Shown here: positions 49,413 to 61,546 of the stretch, piece after piece
How the letters are laid out: every line of letters begins with the position of its first letter
Position numbering within the stretch: position 1 is the first letter of the stretch
Assembly: GCF_024753245.1 (NCBI RefSeq)
Contig: NZ_JANUGX010000005.1
Span: 151,729 to 215,728 of the forward strand
Reading direction: 5' to 3'
From: Massilia norwichensis
Lineage (GTDB): Bacteria > Pseudomonadota > Gammaproteobacteria > Burkholderiales > Burkholderiaceae_D
Length of the DNA stretch: 64,000 nt
Made by a program: the position numbers and the translations under genes
The notes under the pieces: model-generated
The model's input: the letters and a program-made list of their open reading frames with translations, nothing else
Databases searched by the model: none
What the model was told of the DNA's origin: nothing

Positions 49413-49904
49413 ATGGCAATCGACGTGTATCTGCAGATCGACGGCATCAAGGGAGAGTCCCAGGATGACAAACATAAGGATTGGATCGAAATCACTTCGG
49501 CCCAATGGGGTGTGATTCAGCCTAAGTCGGCAACGGCATCGACTGCTGGCGGCCATACCGCTGAACGTTGCGAACACCGAAGCGTTACGCTCACTAAATT
49601 GGCCGACCTGTCATCGCCGATGCTCATGCAGACGTCTTCGGCAGGCAAGACAATCCCCAAAGCCAGGCTGGAAGTCTTCCGTGCCGATGGACAGGGAGAG
49701 CGCATCAAGTACTACGAAGTCGAGATGGAAAATGTACTTATTGCCAGCGTCAACCAGGCAATTCACGAAGGCGGTCCGCTCCAGGATTCCGTTGCCCTGC
49801 GCTTTTCCAAGGTCAAATGGAAGTACACGCAGCAGAAAATTGGCGGTGGGGCTGGCGGTAACACGTCTGGCGGCTGGGATCTGGCTGCGAATAAAATTGC
49901 CTGA
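49413..49904 (+). CDS. hcp: Hcp family type VI secretion tube/effector carrier
   Basis: A 163-residue Hcp1-type protein (MAIDVYLQIDGIKGESQDDK, then the ring-fold segments SVTLTKLADLSSPML and YYEVEMENVLIAS). Hcp hexamers form the type VI inner tube and can chaperone small effectors. The start was chosen at the ATG after GGAGAGAACGAC; the frame is open 24 codons further. No other secretion-system gene is in the window, so this is an orphan copy. It is followed 12 bp later by a peptidoglycan hydrolase and its probable immunity gene. Confidence 0.93.
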   Translation: MAIDVYLQIDGIKGESQDDKHKDWIEITSAQWGVIQPKSATASTAGGHTAERCEHRSVTLTKLADLSSPMLMQTSSAGKTIPKARLEVFRADGQGERIKYYEVEMENVLIASVNQAIHEGGPLQDSVALRFSKVKWKYTQQKIGGGAGGNTSGGWDLAANKIA

Positions 49905-49916
49905 CCGGAGTTGACG

Positions 49917-50387
49917 ATGCTTGAAGTCCAACCCAAAGACAGCCGGGGCTACTTCATGTTGCCCCAATCGCCCGAAGGCGCCGGTTATTACGTTTATGGC
50001 ACGCCGGCCGAGGGCGCCGGTCAGTATGCTCACCCAGCCATGATGAGCATGCTACTTTTCGTGGAAAGGCAGTGGTTGGCGACGGACAACCGGAAGTTTG
50101 GCATCGGGAATATCAGCCTGGCTGGAGGTGCCGATTACGCAAAACACCGCTCTCACAAGTCGGGGCTGGAAGTCGATGTACGCCCTGTCCGAAAAGACGG
50201 CAAACGGACCCCCGTCTATTGGCAGTGGGCAGATCAGTATGATCAGGCCGCGACTGCAAAGCTCATGGAACTCTTCCGCGCCTATCCCGGCGTCGGCAGA
50301 ATTTATTTCAATGATCCAGAGCTTCGCCATCTTGCGCTGCCGCTGATCCATCACGATCATCATTTCCATGTTGAGCTGAAGGCCTGA
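49917..50387 (+). CDS. MepA/M74-like murein endopeptidase, probable type VI effector
   Basis: A 156-residue protein without a signal peptide. It has LAS-type metallopeptidase zinc motifs: His80 and Asp87 in SHKSGLEVDVR, and the C-terminal HHDHHFHVEL with His149/His151. The nearest style is the penicillin-insensitive endopeptidase MepA (M74), which cuts cross-links between peptidoglycan stems, but this form is much shorter. Lack of a signal peptide together with an hcp gene just upstream suggests delivery into a rival's periplasm by the type VI system. CGGAG lies six bases before the ATG. Effector status is inference. Confidence 0.8.
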   Translation: MLEVQPKDSRGYFMLPQSPEGAGYYVYGTPAEGAGQYAHPAMMSMLLFVERQWLATDNRKFGIGNISLAGGADYAKHRSHKSGLEVDVRPVRKDGKRTPVYWQWADQYDQAATAKLMELFRAYPGVGRIYFNDPELRHLALPLIHHDHHFHVELKA

Positions 50388-50388
50388 G

Positions 50389-50766
50389 ATGAAAATACTG
50401 TCCGGTGTGATCCTCTGTGCGACGGCATTGGTGACCCTTGCGTACGCAGCAAAGCCTTGGGACGGCAGCTACACGGTATTCAAAGGCGAGTATCTGATTT
50501 ATTCAGGCGATCTGGGTGAGGAGGCTGCGCCGACACCAGCTGACCGTAAAGCGTCGTTTCTGCTGCAAGGGGAAGTGGCCCGAAACCTTTTCGAGTCGAT
50601 CGGCCCTGACTTGAAGGATGCATGCGGCAGCTCTTCTGGAATGCGTATACGGCAGAAAGGAGATCTCGACTGCACGTATGACAAAAGCTCGAAGTCGTCG
50701 CCATATGCGTGTCATTTTGGGATCAATCTTCGTACAGGGAAGAGTATGTATGGGTCGATTTGCTAG
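50389..50766 (+). CDS. Small secreted protein, probable immunity protein for the M74-like effector
   Basis: A 125-residue protein with a clear signal peptide (LSGVILCATALVTLAYA) and three or more cysteines in the mature part (DACGSSSG, DLDCTYD, PYACHFG, SIC), suggesting disulfides in the periplasm. It begins one base after the effector stop, and a strong terminator follows. Periplasmic location, small size and tight coupling are what is expected of immunity to a cell-wall effector. I do not recognise the family. Confidence 0.6.
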   Translation: MKILSGVILCATALVTLAYAAKPWDGSYTVFKGEYLIYSGDLGEEAAPTPADRKASFLLQGEVARNLFESIGPDLKDACGSSSGMRIRQKGDLDCTYDKSSKSSPYACHFGINLRTGKSMYGSIC

Positions 50767-50801
50767 ACAATTCCAACGTCCAGTGCGATCTTGGACGCAA
50801 T

Positions 50802-50838
50802 AAAACAAAAGCCACCCGTAGGTGGCTTTTGTTTTTTT
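50802..50838. terminator. Strong bidirectional terminator
   Basis: A perfect 15-bp stem (AAAACAAAAGCCACC with its complement) around a CGTA loop, followed by T-runs on both strands. It ends the type VI cassette on the plus strand and tRNA-Ser on the minus strand. Confidence 0.92.
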
Positions 50839-50843
50839 ATTCT

Positions 50844-50934
50844 TGGCGGAGAGAGGGGGATTCGAACCCCCGATAGGCTATGAACCTATACACGCTTTCC
50901 AGGCGTGCGACTTAAACCACTCATCCATCTCTCC
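50844..50934 (-). tRNA. tRNA-Ser (anticodon GGA)
   Basis: Class II tRNA with a 7-bp acceptor stem (GGAGAGA with TCTCTCC), anticodon loop CTGGAAA, a long variable arm, T-loop GGTTCGAATCC and an encoded CCA end. It reads serine codons UCC/UCU. A promoter lies upstream and a shared terminator downstream. Confidence 0.95.
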
Positions 50935-50966
50935 TGATGGGTTTTCGCATGGTTGCGAAGCCGCCT

Positions 50967-50994
50967 ATTATAACAAGGATTCCCAGCAGCACAA
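50967..50994 (-). promoter_or_regulatory. Promoter of tRNA-Ser
   Basis: Minus strand: -35 TTGTGC at 50989-50994, 16-bp spacer, perfect -10 TATAAT at 50967-50972. The start is predicted near 50960, giving a short leader that can form the hairpin TTCGCA-ACCA-TGCGAA before the tRNA. Confidence 0.75.
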
Positions 50995-51003
50995 TAGTAA
51001 CTG

Positions 51004-51327
51004 TCACGCAGCGTCCAAACGCCGACGCCACGGCCTCAGCACCTGCCGCACCGGGTTCACCTGCGTTCCCAGCTCCTCCGCCCCGATCAGCCCACGCCGC
51101 TTCAGATGCCGCAGCGCCACCTGCACCGCCGACTTCGACAAGCCGGTCTTCACCGCAATCGTCTGCAGGCTGGCCGGCACCTGGTCGCGTCCCAGCGCCT
51201 GCGCGCTGTGCAGCAGGAACAGGTAGACGACAAACGCCGCCGGACGGCGGTCGTGCCCGACGAGATCGGGCATCAGGACATCGAACACATAGGCATCGAC
51301 CAAAGATTGCCGCGCAAGGGTAGTCAT
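51004..51327 (-). CDS. Small helix-turn-helix DNA-binding protein
   Basis: A 107-residue protein with a winged-helix segment (SLQTIAVKTGLSKSAVQVALRHLKRRGLI, about residues 53-81) and a basic C-terminus. Probably a transcription regulator; target unknown. No ribosome site precedes the ATG. A TATAGT box ends four bases before the start codon, so the mRNA may be leaderless. It is divergent from the VOC gene, a common regulator/target arrangement. Confidence 0.7.
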   Translation of the reverse strand: MTTLARQSLVDAYVFDVLMPDLVGHDRRPAAFVVYLFLLHSAQALGRDQVPASLQTIAVKTGLSKSAVQVALRHLKRRGLIGAEELGTQVNPVRQVLRPWRRRLDAA

Positions 51328-51411
51328 GAATACTATAGTCGTTAAAAGCACACGGCGGGAGATGGTGCCACGATAATGCCACCCACTACAAGTACGACAG
51401 GACCACCACCC

Positions 51412-51777
51412 ATGATCACCCAACTCAAGTTCGTCAGCATCCCCGTCTCCGACCAGGACCGCGCCCTCGCCTTCTACACCGACAAGCTCGGCTTCGAGAT
51501 CTCCACCGACCAGCCGATGGGCCCGGGCAAGCGCTGGATCGAACTGCGCGTGGCGCGCTCGAGCACGCGCGTCGTTCTGTTCACGCCGGACGGCCAGGAA
51601 GACCGCATCGGCAGCTTCTTCAACGGTTCCTTCGCCTGCGACAACGTCGAGGCGACCTACCGCCAGCTCAGCGCGCGCGGCGTCGAGTTCATCGAGGCGC
51701 CGACCGTGCAGCCTTGGGGTTCCTTTGCCAAGTTCAAGGATCCGGATGGGAACACGTTTGTGCTGTCGTCGTCGTAA
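51412..51777 (+). CDS. VOC (glyoxalase/bleomycin-resistance) superfamily protein
   Basis: A 121-residue single-module VOC protein: two beta-alpha-beta-beta-beta repeats beginning MITQLKFVSIPVSDQDRA and FKDPDGNTFVLSS near the end. These small proteins bind a metal or a ligand; the substrate cannot be told. AGGA lies before the ATG. Divergent from the HTH gene. Confidence 0.8.
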   Translation: MITQLKFVSIPVSDQDRALAFYTDKLGFEISTDQPMGPGKRWIELRVARSSTRVVLFTPDGQEDRIGSFFNGSFACDNVEATYRQLSARGVEFIEAPTVQPWGSFAKFKDPDGNTFVLSSS

Positions 51778-51787
51778 GACGGATACG

Positions 51788-51818
51788 AACTTGGGTTCCC
51801 GCCTTCGCGGGAACGACG
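51788..51818. repeat. REP-like GTTCCCGCG element, single copy
   Basis: One unit (AACTTGGGTTCCCGCCTTCG then CGGGAACGACG) lying 10 bp after the VOC stop codon. It can form a small hairpin and may end or stabilise that transcript. Confidence 0.8.
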
Positions 51819-51904
51819 TGTAAGGGCAGCACTTGCGCATTTCCCTGTTCCAGATCACACGACTGGTGATATTGTTGCCGAGTTAAAACTTTTGTCACCC
51901 GGCC

Positions 51905-54619
51905 GTGAAACGCAAAGCCTTCTATCTCGTCATCTTCGCCGTCGCCGCTGCCGGCGCCGGCTCCGGTACCTGGATCGCTTCCCGCAAGCCAGCCGGCTCG
52001 ACGCCAACGCCGCAAGCCGCCGGCCCGGCCATGAACGTCAGCAGCATCACCGCCGACATGGCCCGCATGCTGGATGCCTACCGCAAGATGATCGTGCTGA
52101 CGCTCGACGACGACAAGCTGTCCGACGCCGCAAGAAGCCAGACGCATGCGGTCGGCCAGCAGCTCTTCCACGAGAACCAGGAACGCATCGCCCGGGTCGA
52201 CGAGGCGCTGACCAAGCTGCTGGCCTCCGGCGATCCGCGTCGCTTCGATGCGGTCGGCAGCCTGCTCGATGTCGTCGAATCAGGCGAGGGTCTATACGAC
52301 GCCGACCGCCTCGCCTACCGCGAGACGATGCAATCGCTGCTCGGCCTGGTGGCCAGGGATTCGTCGCTGCCGGCCATCAAACTGCACAAGCGCGTGTCCG
52401 AAGACCTCGATGCACTGGCCGAGATCGAGCGCAATTACGAGAAGGAGATCCGCGCGGTATTCGGGCGCTTCGAGTCGCGCTCGATCGCCCTCAAGCGCGA
52501 GAAGTGGGACAGCTACACGACCTACCTGAAGACGCTCTACCAGCGCGAGCGCATCCTGAAGGATTACGGCGTGGTCCTGCCCTACCCGTCGAAGCCCGAG
52601 CCGACGGAGCCGCCGCCCCAGGCCCAGCAGCCGCAAAAGGACGAAGCCGAAATCTTCGGCAAGGCGCTGCCGAAGAAGACCATCGTCCTGACCTTCGACG
52701 ATGGCCCGCACCGCCGCTACAGCGAGGAGATCGCGGCCATCCTCAAGCAGTACAACGCGCCGGCCGTGTTCTTCAGTGTCGGCCGCAATATCGGCTCGCT
52801 CGATGCGAAGGGCGCGGCCCACCTGGGCGCCGGCGCGGACGTCAGCCGCAAGCTGAAGGCGGCCGGCTATGTGCTGGCGAACCACAGCCTGACGCACGCG
52901 CAGCTGTCCAAGCAGAGCGGCGATGGTTTGAAGGCCGAGATCCTCGGCACCGACGCCCTGCTCCGCGCTGTCGATCCAGAGCGCTCCACCCTGTTCCGCT
53001 TCCCCTACGGCGCGCGCAACAAGGAAGGCATGCTCATGCTGGCCGATGCGCATCTGAAGTCGGTGATGTGGAATATCGATTCTCTGGACTGGGCCGATCC
53101 GGTGCCGTCCTCGATCGCCGACCGCGTGCTGCGCTCGGTGGACAAGGAAGGCCGCGGCATCATCCTCTTCCACGACATCCACGAACGCACCGTGAAGGCG
53201 CTGCCGCTGGTGCTGGAGAAGCTGGCGGCCGAGGGCTACCAGTTCGCGGGCTGGGATGGCAGCACGTTCAAGGCGGCCGGCGCTCCGGGGTCCGGTTCGG
53301 CGGCCGGCGGCGCCGCGCAATTGCCCATCCAGCGCGCAGCCGCCACCGGTTACGCGAACTCCTGGGCGATCCTGGTCGGCATCGACGATTACAAGAAGTG
53401 GCCGCGCCTGCAGTACGCGGTGCGCGATGCCGAGGGCATCGGCCAGGTGCTGGTGCAGAAGTTCGGCTTCGCGCCCGAGCGCGTGATCACGCTGAAGAAC
53501 GAGCAGGCGACGCGGGCCGGCATCCTCGGCGCCTTCCACGACCTCATGGAACGCGGCAAGAACGCCGGCGGCCTGCAGCCGAACGACCGCGTCTTCATGT
53601 TCTTTGCCGGCCACGGCGCCACGCGCAAGCTCAGCTCGGGCCGCGACCTCGGCTACATCGTCCCCTACGATGCCGACCCGGATAACCTGGCCCTTGACGC
53701 GATCCCGATGACCGAAATCCAGAACATCGCCGAGAGCCTGCCGGCCAAGCACGAGCTGTTCGTGATGGATGCCTGCTACAGCGGCCTTGGCCTCACGCGC
53801 GGCGGCGCCAACGCAGCCTTCCTGCGCGAGAACGGACGCCGCCTGGGCCGCCAGATGCTGACCGCCGGCGGTACCGACCAGCTGGTGTCGGACGGCGGCC
53901 CGAACGGCCACTCGGTGTTCACCTGGACCCTGCTGCAAGGCCTGGGCGGCAAGGCCGACCTGAACGGCGACGGCATGATCACGGCGACCGAGCTGGCGGC
54001 CTATGTGGCGCCGGCGGTGTCCAGCGTGTCGCAGCAGACGCCGGCCTTCGGCAGCCTGCCGGGCTCGGAAGGCGGTGACTTCGTGTTCGAGCTGCCGGAA
54101 GAAACCGAGTTCCTGAATACGAATACGGCCCAGCTGTCGAACGATGCGATCGCACTGAACACCAAGCTGGATGCCAAGGCATCGCAGCCCGCCGCCACCG
54201 TGGTGGTGAAGGATCTGCAGGGCGGCACCGCGACGATCACCGCGCCCGCCGCCGTGCCGGTATCGAGCCGCCAACAGGCCCAGCGTGCCAACGACCATGG
54301 CCTGCAGCTGTACAAGGAAAAACAGTATGCGCAAGCCGAGGCGCAGTTCACCGAGGCCCTGAAACTGCGACCCAATTTCGCGCTGGCAGCCAACAATCTC
54401 GGCTTCGTGTTCTTCAAGCAGGACAAGTATGCCGAGGCCGCGCGCTGGTTCGAGAATGCGATCAAGATGGACCCGTCGCGCGCGATCGCCTACATGAACC
54501 TGGGCGATGCTTACGCGCGCGCAGGCCAGGGCGACAAGGCGAAAACGGCCTACAAGACCTACCTGGAGCTGGCGCCGAGCGGCAGCGGCGCGGGGTATGC
54601 GAAGCAGCAGCTGGAAAAG

Positions 54620-54625
<6 letters not shown>
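51905..54625 (+). CDS. Polysaccharide deacetylase / caspase-like peptidase / TPR fusion protein
   Basis: A 906-residue protein. Order: N-terminal signal or anchor segment (AFYLVIFAVAAAGAGSG), helical region (about 45-240), NodB-type deacetylase (about 255-450) with TFDDGPH, HSLTHA, RFPYGARN and LFHDIHE; C14 caspase-like domain (about 480-740) with its His in FFAGHG (near 570) and Cys in DACYSG (near 622); an EF-hand-like loop DLNGDGMITATEL (near 684); and two or three TPR units (about 790-895). Both enzyme sites look intact. The start is a GTG with no strong ribosome site. The last six bases overlap the convergent foldase gene. Substrates are unknown; envelope location is inferred. Confidence 0.87.
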
Positions 54626-56969
<2,344 letters not shown>

Positions 56970-56974
<5 letters not shown>

Positions 56975-57006
56975 AAAAACGCCGCACCACTTTCATGGGG
57001 CGGCGT
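56970..57006 (-). terminator. Terminator of the acetyl-CoA synthetase transcript
   Basis: Minus strand: stem ACGCCGC with GCGGCGT followed by TTTTTTTAT. It lies past the repeat pair after acs; its T-run overlaps the last codons of the convergent KTSC gene. Confidence 0.75.
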
Positions 57007-57027
57007 AACTCTGCTATCAAGCATGCA

Positions 57028-57114
57028 GTCATCCCCGCGCAGGCGGGGATCCAAGTTTGCTGGCATTACCGCTATTCACGCAGCACTTGGATTCCCGTCT
57101 TCGCGGGAATGACG
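57028..57114. repeat. Inverted pair of REP-like elements (ATCCCCGCG / ATTCCCGTC type)
   Basis: Two units face each other: one starting GTCATCCCCGCGCAGGCGGG and one ending TTCGCGGGAATGACG. They are a sequence variant of the units at 5741-5821 and sit between convergent genes, just after the acs stop codon. Confidence 0.8.
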
Positions 57115-57121
57115 TCATTGG

Positions 57122-59116
57122 TTACGCGGACTCTTTGAGCTGATCCAGAATCGCCGGATTCTCCAGCGTCGACACGTCCTGGGTAATCGCCTCGCCCTTG
57201 GCCAGCACGCGCAGCAGGCGGCGCATGATCTTGCCGCTTCGCGTCTTCGGCAGGTTGTCGCCGAAGCGGATTTCCTTCGGCTTGGCGATCGGGCCGATCT
57301 CCTTGCCGACCCAGTTGCGCAGCTCGGCCGCCAGCTTCTTCGCGTCTTCGCCGGTCGGGCGCGCCTGCTTCAGCACCACGAAGGCGCAGACGGCTTCGCC
57401 TGTGGTCTCGTCCGGTTTGCCGACCACTGCGGCTTCCGCCACCACCGGGTGCGCCACCAGCGCCGACTCGATTTCCATCGTGCCCATGCGGTGGCCCGAG
57501 ACGTTCAGCACGTCGTCGATGCGGCCGGTGATGGTGAAGTAGCCGGTGTCCTTGTTGCGGATCGCGCCGTCGCCGGCCAGGTAGTATTTGCCGCCCAGCT
57601 CGTCCGGGTAGTAGGCCGTGCGGAAGCGGTCCGGGTTGTTCCAGATGGTGCGGATCATCGACGGCCACGGACGCTTGACGACCAGGATGCCGCCCTGCCC
57701 GTTCGGCACGTCGGCGCCGGCTTCGTCGACGATCGCGGCCATGATGCCCGGCAGCGGCAGCGTGCAGGAGCCCGGCACCATCGGCGTCGCGCCCGGCAGC
57801 GGGGTGATCATGTGGCCGCCGGTTTCGGTCTGCCAGAAGGTGTCGACGATCGGGCAGCGTTCCTGGCCGACGTTCTTGTAGTACCACATCCAGGCTTCCG
57901 GATTGATCGGCTCGCCAACGGTGCCCAGCAGGCGCAGGCTGGACAGGTCGAAGCTCTTCGGATGCACTTTTTCATCCGCGTTGGAGGCCTTGATCAGCGA
58001 GCGGATCGCGGTCGGCGCGGTGTAGAAGATCGAGACCTTGTGCTTGGCGATGGTTTCCCAGAAGCGGCCGGCGTGCGGGAAGGTCGGCACGCCTTCGAAC
58101 ACGATCTGGGTGGCGCCGACGGCGGTCGGGCCGTAGCAGATGTAGGTGTGGCCGGTGACCCAGCCGATGTCGGCCGTGCACCAGTAGACGTCGCTCGGCT
58201 TGATGTCGAAGGTCCACTTCATCGTCAGCGCGGCCCACAGCAGGTAGCCGCCGGTGCTGTGCTGGACGCCCTTCGGCGTGCCGGTCGAGCCCGAGGTGTA
58301 GAGGATGAACAGCGGGTGCTCGGCATCGACCCATTCCGGCTCGCACTCGGCCGACTGGCCGTCGACGAGGTCGTGCAGCCACAGGTCGCGGCCTTCCTGG
58401 AAGGCGATGTTGCCGCCGGTGCGCTTGTAGACGATGACGTCCTTGATCGTGTCGCAGCCGCCCAGCGCCAGCGCTTCGTCGACGATGGATTTCAGCGGCA
58501 GCGATTTACCGCCGCGCATCTGCTCGTCCGCGGTGATGATGGCGACGGCGCCGGCGTCGATCACGCGTTCCTGCAGCGATTTCGCCGAGAAGCCGCCGAA
58601 CACGACCGAGTGGGTCGCGCCGATGCGGGCGCAGGCCTGCATCGCGGCCACGCCTTCGATCGACATCGACATGTAGATGATGACGCGGTCGCCCTTCTTG
58701 ATGCCGCGGGCTTTCAGGCCATTGGCGAACTTGCAGACGCGCTCGTGCAGCTCGCGGTAGGTGGCGCGGGTCACCTGGCCGTCGTCGGCCTCGAAGATGA
58801 TCGCGGTTTTATCGGCGTTGCCGTTGGTGAGGTTGCGGTCGAGGCAGTTGTACGAGGCGTTCAGCTGGCCGTCGGCGAACCACTTGTAGAACGGCGCATT
58901 CGATTCGTCGAGGGTCTGGGTGAAAGGCTTCTGCCAGTCGATGTTCTCGCGGGCCAGGCGCGCCCAGAAACCTTCGTAGTCGGTCGCGGCTTCCTGGCAC
59001 AGCTTGTTGTACGCATCCATGCCGGAGATGGTTGCGTTGGCGGCAAATTCAGCGGGCGGCGGGAACACGCGGTTCTCTTGCAGGCCCTGCTGCTGATTGT
59101 TTTCGGTCTCAGCCAT
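57122..59116 (-). CDS. acs: Acetyl-CoA synthetase
   Basis: A 664-residue AMP-forming acetate:CoA ligase. P-loop [25 protein letters not shown], the hinge aspartate in [13 protein letters not shown] and the regulatory lysine in [11 protein letters not shown] (target of acetylation in homologues) are all present. It activates acetate to acetyl-CoA. The start follows AAGGAGACCAGA; an in-frame upstream ATG adds 11 residues with less support. Monocistronic, ended by the hairpin at about 57.0 kb. Confidence 0.97.
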   Translation of the reverse strand: MAETENNQQQGLQENRVFPPPAEFAANATISGMDAYNKLCQEAATDYEGFWARLARENIDWQKPFTQTLDESNAPFYKWFADGQLNASYNCLDRNLTNGNADKTAIIFEADDGQVTRATYRELHERVCKFANGLKARGIKKGDRVIIYMSMSIEGVAAMQACARIGATHSVVFGGFSAKSLQERVIDAGAVAIITADEQMRGGKSLPLKSIVDEALALGGCDTIKDVIVYKRTGGNIAFQEGRDLWLHDLVDGQSAECEPEWVDAEHPLFILYTSGSTGTPKGVQHSTGGYLLWAALTMKWTFDIKPSDVYWCTADIGWVTGHTYICYGPTAVGATQIVFEGVPTFPHAGRFWETIAKHKVSIFYTAPTAIRSLIKASNADEKVHPKSFDLSSLRLLGTVGEPINPEAWMWYYKNVGQERCPIVDTFWQTETGGHMITPLPGATPMVPGSCTLPLPGIMAAIVDEAGADVPNGQGGILVVKRPWPSMIRTIWNNPDRFRTAYYPDELGGKYYLAGDGAIRNKDTGYFTITGRIDDVLNVSGHRMGTMEIESALVAHPVVAEAAVVGKPDETTGEAVCAFVVLKQARPTGEDAKKLAAELRNWVGKEIGPIAKPKEIRFGDNLPKTRSGKIMRRLLRVLAKGEAITQDVSTLENPAILDQLKESA

Positions 59117-59299
59117 TCTGGTCTCCTTAGGATAATAGTTTTGCGACATACCATATCGGTGCTCGCTTACTGAGCCCTTACAGGCATCCCGAGATCATTC
59201 TACCAACGTTTGCCGAACAACGAAGGGCAAGCCAGCCAGCCGTTCCGGGTGTAGAATGTTGAGCTGTCTTGACCCTGCCCTAGCGGCTTTCCAATACAG

Positions 59300-59908
59300 A
59301 TGCTCGATTCACAATCCCCTTCCGCACCACGCAAGCGCAGTGCCCTCGCCAGTTTCATGTTTGCCAGCCGCTGGCTGCAACTCCCTCTCTACCTCGGCCT
59401 GATTCTGGCGCAGTGCGTGTACGTGTTCCATTTCTGGGTCGAACTGAAGGATCTGATATTTACTGCGATGGGCAACGAGGCTGCCCTGCAACACATCTTC
59501 CAGGCGGTGGCCGTGCCCGGTGCGCCGCTGCCCGACAAGCTGAACGAAACCACCATCATGCTGGTCGTGCTCGGCCTGATCGACGTGGTGATGATTTCGA
59601 ACCTGCTGATCATGGTGATCGTCGGCGGCTACGAGACCTTCGTCTCACGCATGTATCTGGAAAATCACCCGGACCAGCCGGAATGGCTGTCGCACGTGAA
59701 CGCCTCCGTGCTGAAGACCAAGCTGGCGATGGCGATCATCGGCATCTCGTCGATCCACCTGCTGAAGACCTTCATCAACGCAGGCTCGTATAACGAGAAG
59801 GTCCTGATCGCGCAGACCGGCATCCACATCGCATTCCTGCTGTCGGCCATGGCCATCGCCTACACCGACCGCATCATGTCCAATACCGCAAGCAGCAACA
59901 AACACTAA
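59300..59908 (+). CDS. UPF0114 (YqhA) family membrane protein
   Basis: A 202-residue inner-membrane protein with three or four spans and the family segments SRWLQLPLYLGLI, LIDVVMISNLLIMVIVGGYE and HLLKTFINA. Function unknown in the family. It lies 16 bp upstream of fumarase in the same direction, so the two are probably one operon. Confidence 0.88.
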   Translation: MLDSQSPSAPRKRSALASFMFASRWLQLPLYLGLILAQCVYVFHFWVELKDLIFTAMGNEAALQHIFQAVAVPGAPLPDKLNETTIMLVVLGLIDVVMISNLLIMVIVGGYETFVSRMYLENHPDQPEWLSHVNASVLKTKLAMAIIGISSIHLLKTFINAGSYNEKVLIAQTGIHIAFLLSAMAIAYTDRIMSNTASSNKH

Positions 59909-59924
59909 CCTGAACGAGAACGAA

Positions 59925-61460
59925 ATGACTGTCATCAAACAGGAAGACCTGATCGAATCCGTCGCCGCCGCACTGCAGTACATCAGCTACTACCACCCGG
60001 CCGACTACATCCAGCACCTGGCGCGCGCGTACGAATCCGAGCAGAGCCCGGCCGCCAAGGATGCCATCGCCCAGATCCTGACCAACTCGAAAATGTGCGC
60101 CGAAGGCAAGCGCCCGATCTGCCAGGACACCGGCATCGTCAACGTGTTCCTGAAGGTCGGCATGAACGTGCGCTTCGAAGGTTTCGGCAGCGGCAGCATT
60201 ACCGATGCCGTCAACGAAGGCGTGCGCCGCGCGTACAACTTCCCGGACAACAAGCTGCGCGCCTCGATCGTCGCCGACCCGCACTTCGAACGCAAGAACA
60301 CCAAGGACAACACCCCTGCCGTCGTGCACATGGAACTGGTGCCGGGCGACACCGTCGACGTCAAGGTCGCAGCCAAGGGCGGCGGCTCGGAAAACAAGAC
60401 CAAGTTCGTCATGCTGAACCCGTCCGACTCGCTGGTCGACTGGGTCCTGAAGACCGTGCCGCTGATGGGCGCCGGCTGGTGCCCGCCGGGCATGCTGGGC
60501 ATCGGTATCGGCGGCAGCGCCGAAAAGGCGATGCTGATGGCGAAAGAGTCGCTGATGGAAGACATCGACATGTACGAGCTGAAGCAGCGCGGCCCCTCGA
60601 CGAAGCTGGAAGAACTGCGTATCGAACTGTGCGACAAGATCAACGCGCTGGGCATCGGCGCCCAGGGCCTGGGCGGTCTGACCACCGTGCTGGACGTGAA
60701 GATCAACATGTACCCGACCCACGCGGCATCGAAGCCGGTCGCGATGATCCCGAACTGCGCCGCCACCCGCCACGCCCACTTCGTGCTGGACGGCTCCGGT
60801 CCTTCGTACATCGAACCGCCGGCACTGTCGACCTGGCCGGACGTGCAGTGGACCCCGGACACCCAGAAGTCCAAGAGCGTGAACCTGGACACCCTGACCA
60901 AGGAAGAAGTCGCGTCCTGGCAGCCGGGCCAGACCCTGCTCCTGAACGGCAAGATGCTGACCGGCCGCGACGCCGCGCACAAGCGCATCCAGGACATGCT
61001 GGCACGCGGCGAGAAGCTGCCGGTGGACTTCACCAACCGCGTGATCTACTACGTCGGTCCGGTCGATCCGGTCGGCGATGAAGTGGTCGGCCCGGCAGGC
61101 CCGACCACCGCGACCCGCATGGACAAGTTCACCGACATGATGCTCGAGCAGACCGGCCTGATCGCGATGATCGGCAAGGCCGAGCGTGGCCCGGCGGCGA
61201 TCGAATCGATCAAGAACCACAAGTCGGCCTACCTGATGGCGGTCGGCGGCTCGGCCTACCTGGTGTCGAAGGCGATCAAGTCAGCCAAGGTGCTGGGCTT
61301 CGAAGACCTGGGCATGGAAGCGATCTACGAGTTCGAGGTGAAGGACATGCCGGTGACCGTGGCTGTCGATTCCACCGGTACCTCGGTGCACACGACCGGT
61401 CCAAAGGAATGGTCGGCGAAGATCGAGTCGCTGAAGGGCATTCCGGTCACGACCGCTTAA
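59925..61460 (+). CDS. fumA: Fumarate hydratase class I (oxygen-sensitive 4Fe-4S)
   Basis: A 511-residue single-chain class I fumarase, with the alpha region (about 1-300) and beta region (about 330-505) fused as in FumA/FumB. Iron-sulfur cysteines include Cys66 (RPICQDTGIV) and those in GAGWCPPGM and MIPNCAATRHAHF. It interconverts fumarate and malate in the TCA cycle. The gene follows the UPF0114 gene closely; a single REP-like element lies after its stop. Confidence 0.95.
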   Translation: MTVIKQEDLIESVAAALQYISYYHPADYIQHLARAYESEQSPAAKDAIAQILTNSKMCAEGKRPICQDTGIVNVFLKVGMNVRFEGFGSGSITDAVNEGVRRAYNFPDNKLRASIVADPHFERKNTKDNTPAVVHMELVPGDTVDVKVAAKGGGSENKTKFVMLNPSDSLVDWVLKTVPLMGAGWCPPGMLGIGIGGSAEKAMLMAKESLMEDIDMYELKQRGPSTKLEELRIELCDKINALGIGAQGLGGLTTVLDVKINMYPTHAASKPVAMIPNCAATRHAHFVLDGSGPSYIEPPALSTWPDVQWTPDTQKSKSVNLDTLTKEEVASWQPGQTLLLNGKMLTGRDAAHKRIQDMLARGEKLPVDFTNRVIYYVGPVDPVGDEVVGPAGPTTATRMDKFTDMMLEQTGLIAMIGKAERGPAAIESIKNHKSAYLMAVGGSAYLVSKAIKSAKVLGFEDLGMEAIYEFEVKDMPVTVAVDSTGTSVHTTGPKEWSAKIESLKGIPVTTA

Positions 61461-61503
61461 GGCGTGATACGGGCCGACGTTCGAACTGCCTCGCCGTTTC
61501 GAA

Positions 61504-61534
61504 CGTCGTTCCCGCGAAGGCGGGAACCCAAGTT
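61504..61534. repeat. REP-like GTTCCCGCG element directly upstream of murI
   Basis: Unit CGTCGTTCCCGCGAAGGCGG plus GAACCCAAGTT, 44 bp after the fumarase stop and 12 bp before the murI ATG. It may separate the two transcripts or fold in the murI leader. Confidence 0.8.
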
Positions 61535-61546
61535 AGTATTACCCAA

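Noticed and set aside
51004..51858. 284-codon version of the small HTH gene
   Set aside because: The extra N-terminal part overlaps the divergent VOC gene and a repeat element. The 107-residue form matches the HTH domain limits.
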